The notes below the pieces were generated by a model. That model worked only from the letters and a program-made list of their open reading frames with translations, was not told the origin of the DNA and did no database searches. From positions 243,787 through 307,786 of the forward strand of contig NZ_KK211036.1 in the NCBI RefSeq assembly GCF_000619825.1: a stretch of 64,000 bases of DNA. Direction: 5' to 3'. The position numbers and the translations under genes are program-made. The DNA is from Prevotella sp. MA2016. GTDB taxonomy: Bacteria > Bacteroidota > Bacteroidia > Bacteroidales > Bacteroidaceae. How positions within the stretch are numbered: the stretch's first letter is position 1; each line of letters opens with the position of its first letter. This document shows, piece by piece, positions 1-7,735 of this stretch.

Positions 1-704
1 TGGCTGACGCACTCGTAAAGGGTGCCGACGCTGGAAGCCTTGACGGACTGATGTGTCCTGTAGGTGGTGCTGAAACCATGGGAAAGGTAGCCGACTTGCT
101 TGGAATGGCCATCGCTAATTCAGAGCCGATGGTAGCCGTTGTTAGATGTAATGGTACATGCGAGCATCGTGCCAAAATTGCAGAGTATGCAGGACTGAGA
201 ACCTGTGCTGCCATGCACGCTTGTGGTGCTGGTGAGACTGCTTGTGGATTCGGTTGCCTGGGATGTGGTGATTGTGTGGCTGCTTGTCAGTTTGACGCTA
301 TCCACATGAACCCAGAGACTGGTATCCCCGAGGTTGATGACGACAAGTGTACCTCGTGTGGTGCTTGTGCTAAAGCTTGTCCACGTGGCATCATTGAGCT
401 CCGTAAGAAAGGACCAAAGAACCGTCGTGTTTACGTGTCATGTGTGAACAAGGACAAAGGTCCGGCTGCGATGAAGGCTTGTGCAGTAAGTTGCATTGGT
501 TGTGGCAAATGCGAGAAAGAATGTCCATTTGGTGCTATCACCGTAGAGAACAACTTGGCTTATATCGACCACAACAAGTGCCGTTTGTGCCGTAAGTGTG
601 TGGTGGTTTGTCCAAAGAAGGCAATTGTAGATGTTAATTTCCCAACACCTGCGCCTCAACCTAAGCCCAAAGAATCTAAAAAAGAAGAGGAGGCAAAAGC
701 ATGA
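1..704 (+). CDS. rnfB: RnfB, iron-sulfur subunit of the Rnf complex (5' partial)
   Basis: RnfB is the cytoplasmic iron-sulfur subunit of the membrane Rnf complex, which moves electrons from ferredoxin to NAD and pumps ions. The frame is open from base 3 with no stop, so the true start lies before the window. Four CxxCxxCxxxC ferredoxin motifs follow one another (CLGCGDCVAAC, CTSCGACAKAC, CIGCGKCEKEC, CRLCRKCVVVC), the long multi-cluster RnfB form. The upstream CPVGG segment belongs to the preceding Fe-S domain. The C-terminus is a Pro/Lys/Glu tail. The stop overlaps the rnfC start as ATGA, so the two are probably translationally coupled. Identification is firm from motifs and gene order. Confidence 0.95.
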   Translation, partial: ADALVKGADAGSLDGLMCPVGGAETMGKVADLLGMAIANSEPMVAVVRCNGTCEHRAKIAEYAGLRTCAAMHACGAGETACGFGCLGCGDCVAACQFDAIHMNPETGIPEVDDDKCTSCGACAKACPRGIIELRKKGPKNRRVYVSCVNKDKGPAAMKACAVSCIGCGKCEKECPFGAITVENNLAYIDHNKCRLCRKCVVVCPKKAIVDVNFPTPAPQPKPKESKKEEEAKA

Positions 705-2074
705 AAATTAGAACATTTAGTATAGGTGGTATTCACCCCGAGGAGAACAAACTGACCCATGAGGTGCCAACTATTGTGGCAGAATTGCCTAAACAGGCTA
801 TATTTCCACTGAGTCAGCACATTGGTGCTCCTGCAAAACCTGTAGTCAAAAAGGGCGATAAGGTAAAGGTGGGTACAATGATTGCCGAAGCTGGTGGATT
901 TGTATCTGCTCCTATCTTCTCATCTGTAAGTGGAACCGTATTCAAGATTGATACTGCTATCGATGCCACTGGTTATCGTAAACCCGTTATCATCATCAAT
1001 GTTGAGGGTGATGAGTGGGAAGAGAGTATCGACCGTAGCAATAAGCTTGAGGAGGTTTCGGCTCATCCTGAGCTCACACCTGAGGAGATTGTAGAACGTA
1101 TTAAGAATGCTGGTGTAGTAGGTATGGGTGGCGCTTGTTTCCCAACCTTTATCAAACTTACACCGCCACCTACAGCAAAGGCTGAGTGTGTGATTATCAA
1201 CGCTGTGGAGTGTGAGCCATATATCACAGCCGACTACCGTTTGATGATGGAGCATGCCGACGAGATTCTTGTAGGACTTGAGCTCCTGATGATGGGCGCC
1301 AAGGTAACCAAGGGTTATATCGGTATCGAGACCAACAAACCAGCTGCCATCAAACTGCTCACCGAGAAGTGTAACCAAAAGTTCAAAGCTCAAAGCTCAA
1401 AGTTCAATGTTGAAGTGGTGCCTTTGAAGCAGCGCTATCCTCAGGGTGGTGAGAAACAGCTGGTTGATGCTGTTATTAACCGCCAGGTGCCTGCACCTCC
1501 TGCCATCCCAGTAAACGTAGGTGCTATCGTGCAGAATGTAGGTACTGCCTTCGCTGTTTATGAGGCTGTGATGAAGCACAAACCTCTGTTTGAACGTTAT
1601 ACCACCGTTACTGGAAAGAAACTGGCTAACCCTGGTAATTTCCAGGTACGTATGGGTACACCTATGAAGGATCTGATTGATGCTTGCGGTGGTATGCCAG
1701 AAGGCGACAACAAACTTTTGGCTGGTGGACCAATGATGGGTAAGGCTCTGACGAGTGTAGAGGTGCCTATCTGTAAGGGAACCAACTCTGTAACAATCAT
1801 CTCGGATGATGAAGCTCGTCGTAAAGAGCCACAGCCTTGCATTCGTTGCGCCAAGTGTGTGGGTGTTTGTCCAATGGGACTGGAACCCTATCTGTTGGCA
1901 AAGCTTTCAGATGTCAAGAACAGGGAGCGTGCAGAGCGTGAGGATATCACAAGCTGTATTGAGTGTGGCTCATGTCAGTTCACCTGTCCTGCTCATCGTC
2001 CACTGCTTGATAATATTCGCTTGGGCAAGAGCACTGTGATGGGAATCATCCGCAGTCGTGCTGCGAAGAAATAA
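701..2074 (+). CDS. rnfC: RnfC, NADH-side subunit of the Rnf complex
   Basis: RnfC is the peripheral subunit thought to pass electrons to NAD. The 457-residue protein has an N-terminal sandwich domain, the Gly-rich nucleotide/FMN segment GMGGACFPTF near residue 142, an SLBB-like middle and two 4Fe-4S motifs near the C-terminus (CIRCAKCVGVCP and CIECGSCQFTCP). It starts on the ATG inside the ATGA overlap with rnfB. An unusual short repeat tract of 7-base period at about 1383-1415 lies in frame and encodes a Ser/Lys/Phe-rich insertion (KAQSSKFNV) within the enzyme. A spacer repeat of the same type follows the gene. Confidence 0.96.
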   Translation: MKIRTFSIGGIHPEENKLTHEVPTIVAELPKQAIFPLSQHIGAPAKPVVKKGDKVKVGTMIAEAGGFVSAPIFSSVSGTVFKIDTAIDATGYRKPVIIINVEGDEWEESIDRSNKLEEVSAHPELTPEEIVERIKNAGVVGMGGACFPTFIKLTPPPTAKAECVIINAVECEPYITADYRLMMEHADEILVGLELLMMGAKVTKGYIGIETNKPAAIKLLTEKCNQKFKAQSSKFNVEVVPLKQRYPQGGEKQLVDAVINRQVPAPPAIPVNVGAIVQNVGTAFAVYEAVMKHKPLFERYTTVTGKKLANPGNFQVRMGTPMKDLIDACGGMPEGDNKLLAGGPMMGKALTSVEVPICKGTNSVTIISDDEARRKEPQPCIRCAKCVGVCPMGLEPYLLAKLSDVKNRERAEREDITSCIECGSCQFTCPAHRPLLDNIRLGKSTVMGIIRSRAAKK

Positions 2075-2076
2075 TG

Positions 2077-2104
2077 TTCAATATTCAATGTTCAATATTC
2101 AATG
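2077..2104 (+). repeat. Heptamer tandem repeat TTCAATN x4 in the rnfC-rnfD spacer
   Basis: Four units of TTCAATA/TTCAATG fill the gap between rnfC and rnfD. The last unit supplies the ATG start codon of rnfD (2102-2104). Near-identical tracts occur before rnfA and inside 16688-18310. Confidence 0.85.
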
Positions 2105-3094
2105 AGTAAGTTAATCGTTTCATTATCGCCACATGCCCACGGTACTGACACTGTTGAGCGCAATATGTATGGTGTCATCATCGCTTTGATGCCTGCTCTG
2201 CTGGTCTCGTTCTACTTCTTTGGCTTGGGCTCGGTTGTAGTTACTGCAACTAGCGTGGCTGCCTGCTTGTTTTTTGAGTGGGCCATTAGCAAATATATTC
2301 TGAAGCAGCAGCGCAATACCGTGCTGGATGGTTCTGCCATTCTTACCGGATTGCTGCTGGCATTCAATCTGCCTTCTAATCTGCCTGCATGGATTATCAT
2401 CATCGGTGCCTTGTTTGCTATCGGTGTGGCTAAGATGTCGTTTGGAGGTCTTGGCAATAATCTTTTTAATCCTGCACTTGTAGGTCGTGCTGCTTTGCTG
2501 GTAGCATTTCCTGCACAGATGACCACTTGGCCAAAGGTAGGTCAGCTTGGTAGTTATCTTGATGCCGAAACTGGTGCCACCCCTCTGTCGATCATGAAAA
2601 CAGCTATTAAGAACGGTGATGCTTCGGTACTCGATCAGCTTCCTTCATCTCTCGACCTCTTCCTTGGCAGTCATCCTGATGGCGCTGGTGCTTTAGGTGA
2701 AATTTGTGCCTTGGCACTGCTCCTTGGCTTGGCCTATATGTTGTGGAAGAAGATTATCACCTGGCATATTCCTGTAAGTATCATCGTGACTGTATTTGTA
2801 TTTGCAGGTTTGATGCATCTGGTTAATCCTGTTTATGCTGATCCTGTTTCGGTTATTCTGTCGGGTGGACTGATGTTGGGTGCCATCTTTATGGCTACCG
2901 ACTATGTAACCAGTCCTATGACATCAAAGGGACAGATTATTTATGGTGTGGCCATCGGCTTCCTTACTGTTGTTATCCGCAACTGGGGTGCTTATCCTGA
3001 GGGTATGTCATTTGCCATTCTTATCATGAATGCCTTCACGCCACTTATCAACAATTATGTAAAACCAAAACGTTTCGGGGAGGTTTCGAAATAA
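2102..3094 (+). CDS. rnfD: RnfD, flavinylated membrane subunit of the Rnf complex
   Basis: RnfD is an integral membrane subunit carrying covalently bound FMN. The 330-residue product has about nine hydrophobic segments and the motif TGATPL, in which Thr160 aligns with the known phosphoester-linked FMN threonine of the NqrB/RnfD family. The start codon sits in the last unit of a heptamer repeat. The MSKLIVSLSPHAHG N-terminus matches the family, so this start is preferred. The ApbE flavin transferase needed to load the cofactor is not in this window. Confidence 0.95.
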   Translation: MSKLIVSLSPHAHGTDTVERNMYGVIIALMPALLVSFYFFGLGSVVVTATSVAACLFFEWAISKYILKQQRNTVLDGSAILTGLLLAFNLPSNLPAWIIIIGALFAIGVAKMSFGGLGNNLFNPALVGRAALLVAFPAQMTTWPKVGQLGSYLDAETGATPLSIMKTAIKNGDASVLDQLPSSLDLFLGSHPDGAGALGEICALALLLGLAYMLWKKIITWHIPVSIIVTVFVFAGLMHLVNPVYADPVSVILSGGLMLGAIFMATDYVTSPMTSKGQIIYGVAIGFLTVVIRNWGAYPEGMSFAILIMNAFTPLINNYVKPKRFGEVSK

Positions 3095-3123
3095 TTTAAA
3101 TATAAAAAAGAAGAATTGAAATT

Positions 3124-3750
3124 ATGAAGAAACTCGAATCATCATTACTGAATATGGTGCTGGTGCTCACAGGAGTAGCAGTTGTGATGGGTGGTATCCT
3201 GGCTTTCGTCAACCACCTGACTGAAGGACCTATTGCCGATCAGAAAGCTAAAGCGCTGGCTGATGGTATCAAAACGGTGATGTGTGTAGATAATCTGCAA
3301 GTGTCACAGACAGATACCGTAAAGCAGGCTGATGCCAAGGGCAAGGAGCTTACATATATTATTTATCAGACAAAGGATGCTCAAGGCAATGACCTTGGTG
3401 CTGCTGTTGAATCTACCACTGGTGGTTTTGGTGGCGACCTGAAGGTGCTTGTAGGCTTTGATGCCGATGGCAAGATTCTGGGTTACACACTGTTGGAACA
3501 TGCAGAGACACCAGGACTTGGTGCTAAGGCTGATAAGTGGTTTCAGAAGGGTGCCAAGGGCGATATAATTGGTCAGACACCTGCTGAGCCTCTCACAGTA
3601 TCGAAAGATGGTGGTAAGGTTGATGCCATCACCGCATCTACTATTACAAGCCGTGCTTTCTTGCTGGCAGTAAATAATGCATATAATGCTTATAAGGCAA
3701 CTCCTGTTGATGCTGAGACAGGCGCCACAAAACAAGAAAAGGAGGAGTAA
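3124..3750 (+). CDS. rnfG: RnfG, periplasmic FMN-binding subunit of the Rnf complex
   Basis: RnfG is anchored by one N-terminal membrane helix (about residues 10-30) and exposes an FMN_bind domain to the periplasm. The expected flavinylation segment reads DAITASTITSRAF; Thr173 is in the FMN-threonine position, although the usual S/T-G-A-T has become T-A-S-T. The last 13 or so residues contain a second, perfect motif, DAETGAT, followed by a charged KQEKEE tail. The same DAETGAT string occurs at the genuine site of RnfD. Whether the tail copy is used cannot be told from sequence. Confidence 0.93.
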   Translation: MKKLESSLLNMVLVLTGVAVVMGGILAFVNHLTEGPIADQKAKALADGIKTVMCVDNLQVSQTDTVKQADAKGKELTYIIYQTKDAQGNDLGAAVESTTGGFGGDLKVLVGFDADGKILGYTLLEHAETPGLGAKADKWFQKGAKGDIIGQTPAEPLTVSKDGGKVDAITASTITSRAFLLAVNNAYNAYKATPVDAETGATKQEKEE

Positions 3751-3753
3751 GAT

Positions 3754-4338
3754 ATGAACGCACTACAGATTATAAAAAATGGTATCGTAAAGGAGAACCC
3801 AACGTTTGTCCTGATGCTTGGTATGTGTCCTACATTGGCCACAACCACTTCGGCCCTGAATGGTATGTCAATGGGACTTGCCACAATGGCTGTACTGATT
3901 TGCACTAATGTGGTCATCTCATGCCTCAAGTCGATCACCCCAGATAAAGTACGTATTCCTGTGTTTATTGTGGTGATTGCTGCTTTTGTAACCATCCTTC
4001 AGATGTTTATCAAGGCCTATCTGCCTGATGTGGATGCATCGTTGGGATTGTTTATTCCACTGATTGTGGTGAACTGTATCATTCTGGGGCGTGCTGAGGC
4101 TTTCGCTGCCAAGAATTCGCCTGTAGCATCTCTTTTTGATGGTATAGGTATTGGTCTGGGTTTCACACTTGGACTTACTCTGCTGGGTATGTGTCGTGAG
4201 TTGCTGGGAGCAGGTTCAATATTCGGTATCACCTTGCTGCCAGAGACATTTAATATTCTGCTCTTTGTGCTACCTCCAGGTGCTTTCATCACTCTTGGCT
4301 TCCTCATAGCCATCGTGAATAAGTTGCGCAAGGCATAA
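3754..4338 (+). CDS. rnfE: RnfE, membrane subunit of the Rnf complex
   Basis: RnfE is one of the two homologous six-helix subunits (RnfA/RnfE, NqrD/NqrE family) that form the ion-conducting core and hold a 2Fe-2S centre between them. The 194-residue protein shows six hydrophobic segments and the family motifs GMCPTLA and NCIILGRAEAFA; the Cys residues in these two motifs are in the positions that bind the cluster in relatives. It follows rnfG after three bases and is followed by a heptamer repeat spacer before rnfA. The order B-C-D-G-E-A is standard. Confidence 0.95.
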   Translation: MNALQIIKNGIVKENPTFVLMLGMCPTLATTTSALNGMSMGLATMAVLICTNVVISCLKSITPDKVRIPVFIVVIAAFVTILQMFIKAYLPDVDASLGLFIPLIVVNCIILGRAEAFAAKNSPVASLFDGIGIGLGFTLGLTLLGMCRELLGAGSIFGITLLPETFNILLFVLPPGAFITLGFLIAIVNKLRKA

Positions 4339-4340
4339 TG

Positions 4341-4368
4341 TTCAATATTCAATGATCAATATTCAATA
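4341..4368 (+). repeat. Heptamer tandem repeat in the rnfE-rnfA spacer
   Basis: Four 7-base units of the form TTCAATN (one unit reads ATCAATA) make up nearly all of the rnfE-rnfA gap. This is almost the same sequence as the rnfC-rnfD spacer 2.2 kb upstream. Confidence 0.85.
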
Positions 4369-4370
4369 GT

Positions 4371-4973
4371 ATGGAATATATTCTGATTTTCATTAGCGCC
4401 ATTTTTGTGAACAACATCGTGTTGTCACAATTTCTAGGCATTTGCCCATTCCTGGGTGTATCCAAGAAGATAGACACATCGTTAGGTATGTCGGCAGCTG
4501 TGGCCTTTGTGCTCACCCTTGCCACTATCGTTACCTGGCTTGTGCAGAAATATGTGCTTGATGCCTTTGGCTTGCAGTATCTGCAAACCATAGCCTTTAT
4601 CCTAGTCATCGCTTCATTGGTTCAGATGGTAGAGATTGTTCTCAAGAAGGTGTCGCCTGCACTCTATCAGGCACTGGGCATCTTCCTGCCTCTTATCACT
4701 ACCAACTGTGCGGTACTTGGAGTAGCAATTCTGGTTATCCAGAAGGATTTCAATCTGCTGCAGAGCGTGGTTTATGCTTTTTCTACTGCCATTGGTTTCG
4801 GTTTGGCGCTCACTGTGTTTGCCGGTATGCGCGAGCAGTTGGAGCTGGTAAAGATTCCAAAGGGCATGCAGGGCATGGCTATCGTTATGGTTTCAGCTGG
4901 TTTGCTCAGTCTGGCCTTTATGGGCTTTTCGGGTGTTGATGGCGGACTGAAGATTCTCTTTGGTCTCGACTAA
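4371..4973 (+). CDS. rnfA: RnfA, membrane subunit of the Rnf complex
   Basis: RnfA is the partner of RnfE in the membrane ion-translocating core. The 200-residue protein has six predicted helices and the paired motifs GICPFLGVS and TTNCAVLGVAIL, whose Cys residues bind the shared 2Fe-2S centre in relatives. It is the last gene of the operon; a strong terminator follows within 25 bases. The start is the ATG right after the heptamer repeat, and the MEYILIFISAIFVNNIVLSQFLG start matches the family. Confidence 0.95.
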   Translation: MEYILIFISAIFVNNIVLSQFLGICPFLGVSKKIDTSLGMSAAVAFVLTLATIVTWLVQKYVLDAFGLQYLQTIAFILVIASLVQMVEIVLKKVSPALYQALGIFLPLITTNCAVLGVAILVIQKDFNLLQSVVYAFSTAIGFGLALTVFAGMREQLELVKIPKGMQGMAIVMVSAGLLSLAFMGFSGVDGGLKILFGLD

Positions 4974-4995
4974 TATAGTAGCTGATTGCTAAAAA

Positions 4996-5029
4996 GAGTC
5001 CGAACTATTTTGTAGTTCGGGCTTTTTTG
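4996..5029 (+). terminator. Rho-independent terminator after rnfA
   Basis: An 11-base-pair stem (core CCGAACTA/TAGTTCGG, extended by AGT/GCT) with loop TTTTTG is followed by a run of six T. It closes the rnf operon. The TTTG at the 3' side of the loop also serves as a good -33 element for the next gene. Confidence 0.92.
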
Positions 5030-5039
5030 TTTAAATTTG
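5009..5039 (+). promoter_or_regulatory. Promoter of the DUF2027-nadE operon
   Basis: The -33 TTTG is at 5009-5012 and the -7 TAAATTTG at 5032-5039, with a 19-base spacer, matching the Bacteroidetes consensus. The -33 lies inside the loop of the rnfA terminator, so promoter and terminator share DNA. Confidence 0.75.
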
Positions 5040-5065
5040 CACCGAAATTAACTGTTTTTTTAGAG

Positions 5066-5767
5066 ATGAAGATTGGAGATAAAGTAAGATTCCTGAGTGA
5101 GGTAGGCGGTGGAAAGGTTGCCGGATTTCAGGGAAAGAATATAGTGCTTGTAGAGGATGAGGATGGCTTTCAGATGCCTATGCTCATCAATGAGGTAGTG
5201 GTTGTTGGTGATGAAAGCTACGAAACCACCCGTATGGTAGAGCAGAAGGCTAAGGCTCGTCAGGCTGTTGACGACTCTGATGAAGAGCCAGAGATTGAGC
5301 CTGCCGATCGTCCCATCACTTTCAAGGCAAAGCCCGAAGAGCGTAAAGGGGGCGACAAGTTGAGTGTATTCCTTGCTTTCGTACCCATGGATGTGAAGGA
5401 GCTCTCACAGAGTCGTTTTGAGACTTATCTGGTTAATGATTCCAATTATTATCTTCGCTATGTGTTGATGACAGCCGAGGGTAGTGCATGGAAGTTGAGA
5501 GCCGAGGGTGAGATAGAGCCAAATTGCAAGGAGTTTATTGAGGAGTTCGGTCGTGAGGATTTGAATGATCTGGAGCATTGCTGCGTGCAACTGATGGCTT
5601 ATAAACGCGATAAGCATTATCTGCTCAAGTCGCCTGTCAATGCACAGGTACGTGTAGATACAGTTAAGTTCTACAAACTGCATGCCTTCCGCGAGAACGA
5701 CTTCTTTGAACAGCCTGCACTTCTTTACACACTGATTGAGAATGACGTACAAAAAGTAAAAATATGA
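5066..5767 (+). CDS. DUF2027 domain protein lacking the Smr domain
   Basis: The 233-residue protein opens with MKIGDKVRFLSEVGGGKVAGF, an SH3-like start typical of DUF2027 proteins, then a charged linker (about residues 60-95) and the beta-sandwich core ending near FYKLHAFRENDFFEQPALLY. In Bacteroides relatives, as I recall them, a C-terminal Smr (MutS2-like) nuclease/DNA-binding domain of about 110 residues follows; here the frame stops just after the core. The start at 5066 is chosen because an in-frame upstream alternative (5027) lies within the promoter. The stop overlaps nadE as ATGA, so the short form looks like the real end and not a frameshift. Function unknown. Confidence 0.85.
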   Translation: MKIGDKVRFLSEVGGGKVAGFQGKNIVLVEDEDGFQMPMLINEVVVVGDESYETTRMVEQKAKARQAVDDSDEEPEIEPADRPITFKAKPEERKGGDKLSVFLAFVPMDVKELSQSRFETYLVNDSNYYLRYVLMTAEGSAWKLRAEGEIEPNCKEFIEEFGREDLNDLEHCCVQLMAYKRDKHYLLKSPVNAQVRVDTVKFYKLHAFRENDFFEQPALLYTLIENDVQKVKI

Positions 5768-7695
5768 AATACGGTTTTGTAAACGTAGCTGCTGCAGTGC
5801 CCACAGTCAAGGTGGCTGATGTGGACTATAATGTGCAGCAGATAGAGAGCCTTATCGCTCAGGCTGAAGAACGTGGCGTGGAGGTCATGGTATTCCCAGA
5901 ACTTTGTGTCACGGGCTATTCGTGTCAGGACTTGTTTAAGGAGCAGCTGCTGCTTGACCATGCTGAAAAAGGTGTGCTGAAGTTGCTCGAATTCACCCGC
6001 AAGTTTAATGTGATTGTTATTGTTGGCTTGCCTGTTATCGTCAATGGCTTGCTTTACAATTGTGCTGCAGTGATTCAGAGTGGAGCACTGTTGGGTATCG
6101 TGCCCAAGGTATATCTGCCCAACTACGCTGAGTTCTATGAGAAGCGCTGGTTTGCTTCGGCTCAGGATTTGAATCCTACCGACATTTATTTTGCAGGCAG
6201 TCCTGTTCATGTATCGTCAGAACCACAAGTCTTTGTTACCACTGATGGTGTGAAGTTCGGTATTGAGATTTGTGAGGATGTATGGGCTCCAACACCTCCA
6301 AGCAATAATCTGGCTCTGGCTGGTGCTGATATCATTTTTAATCTTTCAGCCAGCGATGAACTGATTGGCAAACATGCCTATCTCAAGTCTCTTTTGGCGC
6401 AGCAGAGTGCCCGTATGATCAGTGGTTATGTCTATGCCAGCAGTGGTTTTGGTGAATCTACTCAGGACGTTGTTTATGGTGGCAATGCCATTATCTACGA
6501 GAATGGTCGCCTGCTCGAAGAGGGTAGCAGATTCTCGTTGGAGCCTCAACTTAAGATGTGTCAGATTGACATTCAGGCACTGCATGTAGAGCGTCGCACC
6601 AATACCACCTTTATCAATGCACAGCGCGAGGCTCATGCGCGAGTAATCAGTTGTAAGGCTACTGGTCAGCGTGATTTTGAACTTTTCCGTAATGTTGATC
6701 CCTATCCATTCATTCCCAAGAGTGAGAATATGCAGGAGTCGTGTGAAGAGATTCTGAGTATTCAGGTGATGGGGTTGGTAAAACGTTTGCATCATATTCA
6801 TGGTCAGAAGGCTGTTATTGGCATCAGTGGTGGTCTTGACTCTACCTTGGCACTGCTTGTAACAGTAAAGGCTTTCGATAAGCTGGGGCTCGATCGTAAG
6901 GGTATTATTGGTATCACTATGCCAGGTTTTGGTACTACCGATCGTACCTATAATAATGCCATCAAACTGATGCAGACACTGGGCGTGACCATTCGCGAAA
7001 TCAGTATTGCCAAAGCTGTTATCCAGCATTTTGCTGATATCAGTCACGATGCTGATGTCCATGATATCACCTATGAGAATTCTCAGGCTCGTGAGCGCAC
7101 TCAGATTCTGATGGATGTAGCTAATAAGGAAAATGCTATTGTGGTGGGAACAGGCGACTTGTCGGAGTTGGCATTAGGCTGGGCTACCTATAATGGCGAC
7201 CACATGTCGATGTATGGTGTGAATGCAGGCGTTCCAAAGACGCTCATTCGTCATCTGGTACGTTATGTGGCTAATGAAATGGCAACAGAGACACTGTTGG
7301 ATATCATTGATACGCCGATTTCACCAGAGTTGATTCCTGCTGATGAACAAGGTAATATTAAGCAGAAGACAGAAGATCTGGTAGGACCTTATGAGTTGCA
7401 TGATTTCTTCATCTACTATTTCTTGCGTTACGGCTTCAGTCCTAAAAAGATATTCCTGTTGGCTAAGCGTGCCTTCTGCACAGCCAACAATGATGAGGCT
7501 GCGCTTTATGATGAGGAGACAGTGAAGAAATGGCTCACCACCTTCTGTCGCAGATTCTTTAATCAGCAGTTCAAACGTTCTTGCTTGCCAGATGGTCCCA
7601 AGGTGGGTAGCGTGAGCTTGTCGCCTCGTGGTGATTGGCGCATGCCGAGTGATGCCTCGAGTGCCCTCTGGTTGAAAGAGTGTGAAACACTATAA
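5764..7695 (+). CDS. nadE: Glutamine-dependent NAD(+) synthetase
   Basis: NadE makes NAD from nicotinate adenine dinucleotide, ATP and glutamine-derived ammonia. The 643-residue protein has an N-terminal nitrilase-type glutaminase with the Glu-Lys-Cys triad visible in [20 protein letters not shown] and EICEDVW, then the synthetase domain with the PP-loop SGGLDST near residue 355 and the downstream [12 protein letters not shown] motif. Its start overlaps the DUF2027 stop (ATGA). The gene ends at a terminator shared with the converging clpC. It lies downstream of the NAD-reducing Rnf complex but is not in the same transcript. Confidence 0.97.
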   Translation: MKYGFVNVAAAVPTVKVADVDYNVQQIESLIAQAEERGVEVMVFPELCVTGYSCQDLFKEQLLLDHAEKGVLKLLEFTRKFNVIVIVGLPVIVNGLLYNCAAVIQSGALLGIVPKVYLPNYAEFYEKRWFASAQDLNPTDIYFAGSPVHVSSEPQVFVTTDGVKFGIEICEDVWAPTPPSNNLALAGADIIFNLSASDELIGKHAYLKSLLAQQSARMISGYVYASSGFGESTQDVVYGGNAIIYENGRLLEEGSRFSLEPQLKMCQIDIQALHVERRTNTTFINAQREAHARVISCKATGQRDFELFRNVDPYPFIPKSENMQESCEEILSIQVMGLVKRLHHIHGQKAVIGISGGLDSTLALLVTVKAFDKLGLDRKGIIGITMPGFGTTDRTYNNAIKLMQTLGVTIREISIAKAVIQHFADISHDADVHDITYENSQARERTQILMDVANKENAIVVGTGDLSELALGWATYNGDHMSMYGVNAGVPKTLIRHLVRYVANEMATETLLDIIDTPISPELIPADEQGNIKQKTEDLVGPYELHDFFIYYFLRYGFSPKKIFLLAKRAFCTANNDEAALYDEETVKKWLTTFCRRFFNQQFKRSCLPDGPKVGSVSLSPRGDWRMPSDASSALWLKECETL

Positions 7696-7697
7696 AG

Positions 7698-7735
7698 AAA
7701 AAATGAGTTAGCTGAATGCTAACTCATTTTCTTTT
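7698..7735. terminator. Bidirectional terminator between nadE and clpC
   Basis: A 13-15 bp stem (AAAATGAGTTAGC / GCTAACTCATTTT) around a TGAAT loop has an A-run on one side and a T-run on the other. It ends both converging transcripts and overlaps the clpC stop codon. Confidence 0.9.
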
